NCBI GenBank assembly: GCA_028565635.1
Contig: JAOXYB010030122.1
Coordinates: 1-14,893, forward strand
Reading direction: 5' to 3'
Origin: Phoronis ovalis
Lineage: Eukaryota > Phoronida > Phoronidae
DNA length: 14,893 bases
In this document: positions 1 to 9,500 of the stretch, in pieces
Numbering within the stretch: position 1 is the stretch's first letter
Layout: each line of letters starts with the position of its first letter
Made by a program: the position numbers and the translations under genes
The notes under the pieces: generated by a model
Told to the model about the DNA's origin: nothing
What the model saw: the letters and a program-made list of their open reading frames with translations, nothing else
The model's database searches: none

Positions 1-413
1 CTGCCGGAACAGAATCTCTATAAAGGGTCCTTTCTATAGTATAGTTTCGGGTCCATGTACATATTTTGACGCGATATTTAGCTCGCATGTCCTACCGTCT
101 GTCTGTTTTCTGTTCGACAGCATCATCAAAATATTCTGTAAAAATCATTACCAACATAATTTATTGCAAACATGTATCTCTTTAATCATCCAAATCATGT
201 AAAAGATGGATACCTTCATCCACTTTTCAAACTCATAGAAACTAACACTAAAATAGTTACGTTAAATACAATGTCTCGTGTATGTAAATCGATATCAAGC
301 ATAGTTTTATGAATCAATGCTTTATTTCAGAAAAGAGAATGCTTACAATGTATACACAAAGTGTGTAGAAATCTTGTGTTATTACTAGTACATAGTGGTT
401 ACTGATTTTTTAG
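1..413 (+). other. Probable DMAP1 intron, no coding sequence recognised
   Basis: The conserved N-terminal part of DMAP1 is not found here in any frame, and 414 is preceded by a good acceptor, so this is best read as the 3' part of an intron. Positions 1-120 are less AT-rich than the rest and carry several CpGs; I do not recognise them as a named repeat. Confidence 0.6.
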
Positions 414-632
414 ACCGTAGATGTACCAGTGTATACAGATATGGAATACCAGCAACACCTACATAGTGACAGCTGGACAAGACAAGAAACAGATCATCTA
501 TTTGAAATGTGTAAACGATTTGAGTTGAGATATATTATCATTAAAGACAGGTGGGATCGTGAACGGTTTCAAGAACGAAGTGTAGAAGATATGAAAGAAC
601 GATATTATAATATCTGTAACATACTTACCAAG
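414..632 (+). CDS. DMAP1: DMAP1 exon with SANT/Myb-like domain
   Basis: The exon starts after ATTTTTTAG (411-413) and ends at AAG before GTAACA (633). Its 73 codons begin TVDVPVYTD. W21 of DSWT and the following helical residues (ETDHLF, RSVEDMKERYYNI) are the SANT hallmark of DMAP1/Swc4. The frame stays open for 24 nt beyond the donor, to a TAG at 654-656, so intron retention would truncate the protein. Confidence 0.94.
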
Positions 633-2813
633 GTAACAAACTTCTTATGTATGTAGCACTGCATCATATATCTCAGACTTATGACAATATTTGCCAGAAT
701 TTCCAAACACATTTGATTCTTGTTTGTTCACGATATAGGTCAGGGCACCACCTGGATCAGAGCCAAAGATTAAAATGTTTGATGCTGATCATGAAAGAAG
801 ACGAAAAGAACAGTTAATCAAACTGTTCAACCGTACGCAAGATGAAGTAGAAGAAGAACAATATTTATTGCAAGAGCTTAAAAAGATTGAATTGCGTAAA
901 AGAGAGAGGGAAAAGAAAACACAGGATCTACAGAAATTGATTACTGCCGCTGATAGTAATGTAGAAGCCAGAAGAGGGCAGCAACGATCTGTTATTAAGA
1001 AAAAAACTACACAACCATTAAGGGCGCCTGGTGGTTCGGTAAGGAAATAGCATAATGTAGTGCTGTCCACAAAATGCATTCTCCATTGTTCAAGCCCATT
1101 CGTAAGTTTGTGTGAGCTCCAACTACTTGTATGTGTGAATGTTCATGATTTATTTGTTGAGCACTAAAAAAGTGCATTAAGTGAGCTAATGATCAAAAAC
1201 TGGTTTCATACCTTTCATTGCAAACATATTACTGCTTAACCTAAAAGGGTGAAGTGGGGTTGCCATTATCTAGTGTAGCAAGGCACATGTATTCAGCTGT
1301 GTTGATAATGAGAAAGAGTGATGTAGTTATGTATTATGTGAATCATAGTAGTAGGAGACTTTGAACATTTGTTCCTTTGGTTTTTTGCAGACAACACCAG
1401 ATACTACAGGCATTAAGTTCCAAGATTTTAAACAGGCAGGAGTTACGCTTAGAAGTCAGAGGATGAAACTTCCAACATCTGTTGGACAAAAAAAGACAAA
1501 AGCTATAGAACAGGTTCTGGAAGAACTGGGAATAGGTATGTATGTTTAGAAGACATAGTAGCATCATATTGCAAAATAAATGCATTTTATTTTCATTTCT
1601 TAGTTAATTGCTGGTTGCAAAGTAAGAAATGTAGAATACGTGTAAGGTCACAATTTATTACCAAAGTAAACAGTTATCTGAGTAATTCCTACAAACTCTA
1701 TATAAGTAAATTTTGACAGGTGAACCTGCATAGATTGGTACCACAAATAAAAATTTGCTCTGAAACTCTGAAATTTGTATTAACTTTTAAACTGTCTAAA
1801 ACTTATGTGAATTTTTACTGATCTGTGACATTGGACCCATCAGAATTGTATGAGTTACCAACTAATACCATCCATACTGATAATTGAGAAGTCTTAAATT
1901 GTCTTGTGGTGGCACGTAACATTTTTCTCAATGTAATGCATTCAAACTAATTGCTTTTCCGTTATAGATCTGAATCCCATACCTACAGATGACGTTGTGC
2001 AGAATTTCAATGAGTTGCGACAAGATATAGTTCTGTTATATGAATTGAAATTGGCATTAGCTAACTGTGAATATGAGTTGCAGACTCTTAGGCATAGATA
2101 TGAAACACTAGCCCCCGGAAAGGTATATTTTCTTACATATATTTTAACTTAGCTGAGATTTTTTTTTTGATATTATTTGTATGTCCAATTATAACACCTA
2201 AAAGTTTGACAAGTGTTACAGAAAAGTTAAAAATAGAATTTTTTATCTTTAGTAGTTTGTTTTAAACATTGAGATGCGTATAATGTTTCCTAGAGGGATT
2301 GTGTGTCAGTTATAACATTCCTAATTTCAGGTGCTAGATTTTGACACAGGTATTAAACCTCCTGCATCTACTTCAGTGTTAGCAGTGACTGATGAAGCTG
2401 GTGATGATGGTGAGCGACCTAGAAAGATCTCAGAAACAATTGATGTCGTTGGCACACCAGGAACACCTAATGTGAGTATGACGATATTATTTACGAACAA
2501 TATGTACAAACTCCAGATATTTTATCCACTTAGTTTGTACGAACCCCAGATCAGTTAATGTTAGGCCGAAACATGATCACCACACCAAGTTTAAATAGAA
2601 ATTCTTGCATAGATAGTAGATGCCATAAAAACAGTAGTCTGAAAAGCTTTTTTATTCTGTTGCAAATCTGAATGGTTTAACCATCGCTAAGCAGAAGAGG
2701 TTTTTCATGTCGTGTTATATAATTTTCTAATTGAATTATATCTTTTGTAGCGTAAAAGGAGAGCAGCTTTAGAACAAAGTAATATTTTGAAGAAAATCAA
2801 ACAGAAAATCTAA
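414..2813 (+). CDS. DMAP1: DMAP1, C-terminal six coding exons (5' end outside window)
   Basis: DMAP1 is a nuclear SANT-domain protein of the TIP60/NuA4 acetyltransferase and SRCAP/SWR1 remodelling complexes, named for binding DNMT1. Coding exons are join(414..632, 739..1038, 1391..1535, 1968..2122, 2331..2471, 2751..2813); all junctions are GT..AG and the phases (0,0,1,0,0) agree, giving 340 residues and a TAA stop. Visible blocks: residues 1-73 hold VPVYTD and a SANT/Myb-like domain (W21, then RSVEDMKERYY); residues 74-173 hold HERRRKEQL and a Glu/Lys/Arg-rich coiled coil ending QDLQKLITAAD; residues 174-273 hold the DMAP block (GVTLRSQRMKLP, SVGQKK, NCEYELQ); residues 314-340 hold DVVGTPGTPN and a basic tail RKRR. 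These match vertebrate DMAP1 as I remember it, in the same order. About 140 N-terminal residues of the usual ~467 lie upstream. The sequence gives no sign of truncation or decay. Confidence 0.95.
739..1038 (+). CDS. DMAP1: DMAP1 exon with charged coiled coil
   Basis: The acceptor is GATATAG (732-738) and the donor is TCG before GTAAGG at 1039. Its 100 codons contain MFDADHERRRKEQL, NRT and an uninterrupted Glu/Lys/Arg-rich helix (about residues 108-150) ending in DLQKLITAAD, a strongly conserved DMAP1 segment. The Ser/Lys/Pro-rich end is variable in the family. Confidence 0.94.
1039..1390 (+). other. DMAP1 intron (352 bp)
   Basis: Bounded by GTAAGG and TTTTTTGCAG. The first 11 bases are still open in the exon frame until TAG at 1048-1050. 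I see no gene, repeat or structured element inside. Confidence 0.85.
1391..1535 (+). CDS. DMAP1: DMAP1 exon, conserved C-terminal DMAP block (first half)
   Basis: The acceptor is TTTTTTGCAG (1381-1390) and the donor is G before GTATGT at 1536 (phase 1). It encodes TTPDTTGIKFQDF then GVTLRSQRMKLPTSVGQKK and EQVLEELGI, the most conserved part of the protein outside the SANT domain. Confidence 0.94.
1536..1967 (+). other. DMAP1 intron (432 bp)
   Basis: Bounded by GTATGT and CGTTATAG. AT-rich, with no recognisable content. Confidence 0.85.
1968..2122 (+). CDS. DMAP1: DMAP1 exon, conserved C-terminal block (second half)
   Basis: The acceptor is CGTTATAG (ends 1967). The first two bases complete the Asp codon begun in the previous exon. 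It encodes FNELRQDIVLLYELKLAL and NCEYELQTLRHRYE, a predicted helical pair conserved in DMAP1. The donor is AAG before GTATAT at 2123. Confidence 0.93.
2331..2471 (+). CDS. DMAP1: DMAP1 exon, variable acidic/Ser-Thr linker
   Basis: The acceptor is CCTAATTTCAG (ends 2330) and the donor is AAT before GTGAGT at 2472. Its 47 codons form a low-conservation linker rich in Ser, Thr, Asp and Pro, ending in ETIDVVGTPGTPN. The last part matches the TP-rich motif near the C-terminus of DMAP1 proteins. Confidence 0.92.
2751..2813 (+). CDS. DMAP1: DMAP1 terminal coding exon, basic tail and stop
   Basis: The acceptor is ATCTTTTGTAG (ends 2750). It encodes RKRRAALEQSNILKKIKQKI followed by TAA at 2811-2813. 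The Arg/Lys-rich tail is the typical DMAP1 C-terminus and could serve as a nuclear localisation signal. Confidence 0.92.
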   Translation, partial: RKRRAALEQSNILKKIKQKI

Positions 2814-3118
2814 AACAAAAACAAGATGTGATAAACAGTTTATACATGTTTACTGTTAATATAAACACTAGGATTGTTATTACGTCATAGATTGCAGGAA
2901 GATCTTACTCCACGTGTCTGTTCATGGCCTACAGCAAGCTATTTCATGCTGTATTTAAGATTCAACATTGGACTACATTTTGTATTTAACTTAAATACTA
3001 TTCATGCTTCAATGTTATAAAGATAGCTTTATATCACTTACAATCGAAGATGTAACTGCTGATGCATTGAAATTAGTATGAAATTTCAACAATGAAGTTG
3101 AATTATGAAAAAGATAAA

Positions 3119-3124
3119 TTTATT
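3119..3124 (-). promoter_or_regulatory. Candidate poly(A) signal of the thioredoxin-like gene
   Basis: TTTATT on the + strand reads AATAAA on the - strand, about 190 nt after that gene's TAA stop (3311-3313). It lies inside the predicted DMAP1 3' UTR. Confidence 0.45.
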
Positions 3125-3269
3125 TTGTATTAGTGCGTGTACATATATATAAATGCTGAGGTTATAAAAAGGACGGAATGTACTGCAGTGTAAAACTGCA
3201 AAACTCACTCTCTAAAATTCCTCACACTTCTGACCAGCAGAATTCAGAAACAATATTTGAAATAATCAA

Positions 3270-3275
3270 AATAAA
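3270..3275 (+). promoter_or_regulatory. Candidate poly(A) signal of DMAP1
   Basis: AATAAA about 460 nt after the DMAP1 stop, followed 15-20 nt later by a GT-rich run (GTGTTGTT at 3291-3298) of the kind that supports cleavage. A second AATAAA at 3354-3359 lies inside the coding exon of the opposite gene. Confidence 0.5.
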
Positions 3276-3310
3276 CAATAGAATACAAAAGTGTTGTTAA
3301 AGTAAAACAA

Positions 3311-3519
3311 TTAAAACCGCTCCGTGTTTACAAGCATTGTCTCTGAGTCATCAATAAATTCATGAACGAATTGTATTATCCCTCTAGTGGTAAATTTAAA
3401 TGGCATATCCATCGATATTTCCTCATTTTCTTTTGGATAAAAGGCTGCTCGACTATGGTCTTCCCACTTCAGTATGACAAAACGTGGATAAATGTACATT
3501 GATGGAAATTTCAAAAAAA
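3311..3519 (-). CDS. Thioredoxin-like gene, last coding exon
   Basis: The acceptor reads TTTTCAG (AG at 3520-3521). It encodes 68 residues and TAA: FPSMYIYPRF is the cis-proline strand of the C-terminal thioredoxin-like domain, then FTTRGIIQFVHEFIDD is its last helix. The protein ends TERF, without an ER-retrieval tetrapeptide. Confidence 0.9.
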
Positions 3520-6500
3520 CTGAAAATGGAATGTTACAACAGATCTAGCACAATGGAGTAATTTCAATTTTAATTATTTTAAAATTGGTGAGGTGCCTAT
3601 TTTATCCAACTACAAAACTTAGTATATATTCTTGGTTATTTGACTTGGAAAAAGCACCTTCACATACTACAACAGGCTGGTATAATTTCACAAGTAACCT
3701 TTAATATTCAAAATTTGAAAAAACATTTTACATGATAGAAACTTTCATTAATTGTATAAAGACTGAATAAATCAAAATTAAGGTAGATTAAATAATATCT
3801 GATAAAATACCAGTAATAATATACTGACTAAAAATAACTTACACGTTTCAGCAACTTTTTGATGATATCCCCAAGGTACAAACTGTCCAGCCCATGACGG
3901 GTACTGGTCTACATCTACAGTTACAACAGAAACGGACTGGTACAGTTCATGGGCGGCCCGTGTTAGAGACTGCAAATACATCAGTTGCACATACACTATT
4001 TATGTTATTTTTTCACTTAAATAAGCAGCAAAAATTTACAATACAAATACTTTTTGTCTTTAGATTATTCATGGAGGAGTATTTTTATCAATCATCAGTT
4101 CAACTTGGAATATTTGAAAGCCTGGACAACTATAGATATGGATTAAGATATGTTCACTTTTAGTATTAAATAGCATTTTTAATTGCAAATACAAAGCAAT
4201 CAACATATATATATGTATACATGTGAAAAGTGAAGAATCCCCAAATTACTGTAAAATACTGAAAGAATCAGAAATTTTCTGGATTAAGGAAATGGTACTG
4301 GATAATGAATAGTAAGTTTTGATATTATTAAACGTGGTCACCTTTAAAAACTGTGCATCTTCACTGATATTTTCTTGATGAACTAAGGCAACGAGGACTG
4401 GTAATTCCTCGTTAATGATAAAACTGAAAAGAAGTCATACAGCTTAGTTTTAAAACCTAATCATTCAATACAAAAAAGAAACATATTAAAAATTTGACAA
4501 AAATCAAGAAAAATTTGGGGAAAATGTTTGAAATTATGCCCCGAATTATACCTACACGGCATCTTACAAGGAAATTTTGAACGTCATGCACATGGTTTGC
4601 AGTACTTTTCTACATACCTGCTGGAGTTAGCATAAATTTTGATAGCGAAATAAGAATTTAACAGCATATCTGTCAACGATGTGTGATGTATGTACTTGAT
4701 TTACCTGCTCTTTGCATGAAAAGCTGTTGAAGTCATGTGAGTAACAGGAAGCCGTCCATGATCCCTTGTAAATTCTGTTATTATGTCAGTACACAAGGCA
4801 TGATGATCTTCACATTTTGTGTTGTGCTTTATATTGTACCTACAGAATAAGAGAAAATAATGAAACTAGACAGCAATACTGTTTTCCTTGTTACTGTTAA
4901 TTCTGTAATGTATGAATAAAGAAATTATGCAATTTTAAGAAAAATAAAATTCTCTCCAGAATCTCATTGTATAATAGCAAAGTGAAATCGAGATCGACAG
5001 CCACCAAATTTGACTGAGACTTCAAAAATTCTTGCAAAAAAAAGTTAAACATGTTGGAAGAAATTTTACATAGCAAACCAGCTAGCTCACCAAGTGGATT
5101 CACATGTAAAATGTACATACAGTAAATGAGCAACATGTTTTACCACGTAACATTACCATTCAAAATGTGAGAAATTCAGTAGTATCTCTGCTTTATTTTC
5201 CAAAATTGTAGCTAATTATTTATATTTATATAAATTTATACTTTACGAGATGAAGCTATGTAAATAGTATGCATTCTTTTGCTTTATATCATTTTAGTCC
5301 AGCAAACCAACTATGAAAAGAGGAAACATAAATAAAAGCATAAACATGTGGGGAACAAAATATAGTTATCTAGAATGTGCTGTGTCAGATAATTCAACAA
5401 GATGTCTATTTTTGCACACATATGGCCATCACAGTGAAGTTAATAATAAGTTTTAAGCTTGATCTCTCTATGTATCAGTTTTCAGGATCTGGGCAAAAAC
5501 AGCTTGATGTCAACTTTTCAGATCAAGTTGACACATCTTTTAAGGTAATTCTAAAATAGTACCTAGCAATTAACACCTACTATCTTACCTACAGACTACA
5601 TAAATAAATCTTAAATCATCAGATAATGTGGCTATAAACGTATAATGAGGTGCCTGATTGGAACAAACATGGTAACCAGTTGGCCATATTGGAAGTAATT
5701 AAGGTTAGAATTATATCCGACTTGTACTTAAACCTATATATACTAACTCTATTCCGAATACGAAGATGATCCAATAAGAAATAAAACTGCTACTGCGAGA
5801 AAGGTTACATATCATATGATGCCAATGCCGACCATGAATATAGGATGACTATATGCCTACCCGCTATATAGTGGTGGGAATAAAAATTACAGAGCAACCC
5901 CAGAACTGCCATGAAACATTTAGTATATGCCAGAGTTTCTCACTGAAAGCTGTTATCTACAGAACTGTAATTCCTTTTAGTAATTGTACAATGAGCATTC
6001 ATGTAAGCACAGTGTATCCTCTTCCACAATTTGATAATATAATATTATCTTGATTCATTTTACAAATTTATTTATTAATTTATTTCGCACAACTGTTTTA
6101 ATTACAGTGAACAAGATGTTATGGCTAACTGAGAAACACCACCAGAAAAATCCTACGAAGCAAAACCAAGCAGGGACTGGATTTCAAACTGAAGGGCTCC
6201 ATGGTTAGCAACCACTGACGCTACTAAAGACCTAAATGCGACTGACAGGGAAAAGACCCACTCAGGTGCATCATTTTAAGCACTTAAAAACTACAATATA
6301 CCTATGTGGTTTGTGGAATTTATGTAAGCTGATGTCAGATTCATCCTCGATAGTTTGCATTAAGCTTTTGCCTAGTTGCACCATTGTGACTTGCAAACCA
6401 TCTCGCCTATACATAGTGACCTACAAGTACAATATAATAATGTTTACACTTATTGGTATGTGATGATAAAATCATAAGAAGGAAAAGATAGCAGAGTTAT

Positions 6501-9500
6501 GTGAACTAATTTTGCAGACAATTCTACAATGCTACATAGATAATGGAGCTCTATCTGTACAGTGTTTCAAAAAAATGTAGGTGACTTATTTCTCCTACTT
6601 TTAGAATTAACTACAACCATTCGAAAGATTACAGTATACCAATTCCAATCTCTGACCTTTGAGACGATCATATCCTGTTCTTCATCTTCAAATTCTGAAA
6701 TCGGTATATCTGTGCTATATTGAGCATAGCACCGAGCTTGGCTATAAAGTCTTTCACACGTCAAACGAAAACACTCGTAAGGGTAGAAATATCCTGGACC
6801 ATACTTTGTTATGCGAGGTAAGTATCGAGACATTTTTGGCATCAATGTAGCAACAAGATAGACATCTTCTTCCTGTAGTTGTAATTTATATTAGTATGAA
6901 AACACATGTATTATCCGGTGGAGACAAATATTGATATCATATCTTTCACAAACAAGTATCCGGTATTCACTTCCACTGGAGTTTTTTAGGTAACTGTTTA
7001 GATTTATGAAATATCACCAGGCAACACGGCAGTGACATTATAGAAGTTTTGAAACCAGGTAAGACATCAACTTACCATTGAGAAATGATACATTTCCTGT
7101 TTTCCAACATTGTTAACTGCCAACCCTGCTGCCTTTGTGAACCAATCCATAAGAGGTTTTACCTGAAAATAATGATGCTTTCAGGTCAGTTATACAAACC
7201 TAACAAACTTGTTTGCCGTACTGCAAAAGAAGGATATACGTAAAAAGTATGAAATAAAGGAGTGGTACAAATATGGATTTTTATAAATTATAGGGAAATA
7301 AACTACATTATATTCATGTCTTTCTACAGGATACAGATTAAACTTGATTGTAAACTATGTATCCTGGAGAAAGTTGTGAACAGAAATGAAATAATTTAAT
7401 TTTGGGTTGTTGTTTTTTGCATTTTCATTCAGTCATTCATTTACCTGAATCACTCCATGATAGTCTAACCGAACAAATTTTACAGATTGTGCTGCCCTCC
7501 GGCTGATACATCTGTCACTATGAAGCCACCCTATACCACGAAAGGCACTTATGGTAGGAAAACCAGTAACATCATTATCTTTACAAACAGTAGGATCGGA
7601 AGTGCAATTCACCATGTACACTGATCCACCCTCTGAAATGCAAAATGTTAAACAAATACAATGTACATATGGCTAACCAAAAGACACAGCACAACATAAA
7701 TAGCATCAAAAATATTCACTTAATGTCATTTTTATAAGTTTATTTTTATTCCAGAATGATTTTTTTTACAGATATTTGCAACTCTCAAAGAATTGAATTT
7801 ACTTTACAAAATTTGTAAGGTAACTGTAAAATGCTGAAGCACTAACATTATTGACAATTCATGTCAGTTATATTTATCGACTCTCATTTATTTAATGACA
7901 TAATTATTACCTATGTATTTCACTGACGTGCGTAATTCCTCAAAAACAGGAATATTCCGTTTACAATTTCCACAATCAGCTATGATAAATATTACCTGAA
8001 AATATAAGGGTTGTTGTTACCAATATGAAATATGTTTAGTCAATGAAGACTGTGTATTGCATTTTAATTTTTAATCTCCAGAATAACAAATTATCGTCCT
8101 TTGCCTGGAGCAAACAATGCTGAAATTGATGGACAAATGACAGTTTCTTCTCTCCACCAGAGGTCCCAAGCACTGATGAAAAAATCATGTTGACGTCAAA
8201 AGTATTTATTGAACTCTTATTTTATTATTACACAGTTGTCAAAATTTAACTAAAGTATATAATTATATAATTAAGAATTATATTAGTAACTGGAGACATT
8301 TTGTAAGAGTTCTGAGGTTCTTATTAAGGTGGCGAATTTACCAGCTGTTTTATAAGTAACACCCGTTACTACCTATAGTATACGTACTAAAGCAACTTTA
8401 GTAACTTCTCCTTTCCACTGCACACCAGAGATAAACGGATGTAAAGGAGCATGCGATGTCTCGATCACTTCAGCCCACATTGAACTAGTCACAACAGGAA
8501 TATTGCCAAGTTTTGAGAGTTTTCTTTCAATAGCTTCTGATCCAAACTAAAACAATATTTCAGTACAAGATAGTTTATACTGTACTGAAGAAATGTGTAG
8601 TTATATGTTCAGTCTAATTTTTATAATCTAGTATCCTTACATAGAAAATCTAAAGAGATCACAAAATTCCCAAAATGTAAAGGAATCAAATTATCAAATG
8701 ACTAAAAACATTCTCTTACAGTTCATTAAACAAGCAGTTTTTTCAAAGAGCAAAATATAGTCAGCGTGCTACGGAATCAGTGTTAATAAGAAACAAAGAA
8801 CTGCATATTTAATTTATCTTATGATTGGTATTTATCCCTCAACTATCTATAATGTATATTACATTACCATATCGTGCCATGCTTTATTAGTTTCCTGTTT
8901 CAAATCTTTCGACTTTTGATGTTTCTTTCTCTTTAATTTTGGATAAGGTTGTGGATTGTTATTAGTTTCATTGTGACTGTATGTTGTACAAAGTATTCCA
9001 AACGGACCTTCTGAAATACTGCTGAGCTGCAAATAGACAAATATGTATTTGTACTATTTTATAGGATTCAATGATTATTAACTTTATGAGTACTTGCCAC
9101 TTTAAATTTTAAAAATTGTTATGAATTGGGCCTAATTGTTTCTTTGGAGTTGCAAGAAAGTACTAGAACAAAAAGCAAAATGGTGAAAAATTCAATATCA
9201 TTCGAAAGTTACTGTAGCATTTTGTGCTACAAGGACAGTTTTCCAATCCATTAGAAAATTATATTTATAAACCATGAAATGAAATTCAGTTTTATATTAA
9301 TACAAAGAATTTTAGTCACAGTATTATAATAAACAGTCTACAATAGATTCTAGGTCTATCACGGAGTCTTTATCTGCAAGGAAATAAGATTTTCTGGTTA
9401 TTAAATGGGCCATAGGTTACAATTCTGTTTTATAACATTCATCATCTAAAATACTTATTACACTATTAATATTAAATATATTTTAAGTCAACTAAAAAAA

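Larger units (their letters stand above)
2814..3310. other. Shared intergenic / 3' UTR interval between convergent genes
   Basis: This 497 bp interval separates the DMAP1 stop (2811-2813) from the stop of the - strand thioredoxin-like gene (3311-3313). It contains a canonical poly(A) signal for each gene (3270-3275 on +, 3119-3124 on -), placed so that the two transcripts would cross. No ORF of interest lies in it. Confidence 0.75.

Noticed and set aside
789-1079. 96-codon - strand ORF
   Set aside because: It is the antisense shadow of the DMAP1 coiled-coil exon (Glu/Lys codons read as Ser/Leu/Phe).
4897-5136. 79-codon - strand ORF in the large intron
   Set aside because: Low-complexity Leu/Phe/Asn-rich composition, no family motif, and no splice sites in phase with the flanking exons, which already join each other correctly.
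5377-6463. Three + strand ORFs of 60-75 codons in the large intron
   Set aside because: No recognisable domain, isolated from each other, and antisense to a well-supported gene; they look like chance ORFs in AT-rich or repeat-derived sequence.
8095-8190. Extra exon between 7996 and 8387
   Set aside because: The flanking exons join in phase 0 within one thioredoxin core strand (VAL then VIFIIAD), so an exon here would break the fold; no good splice-site pair was found.
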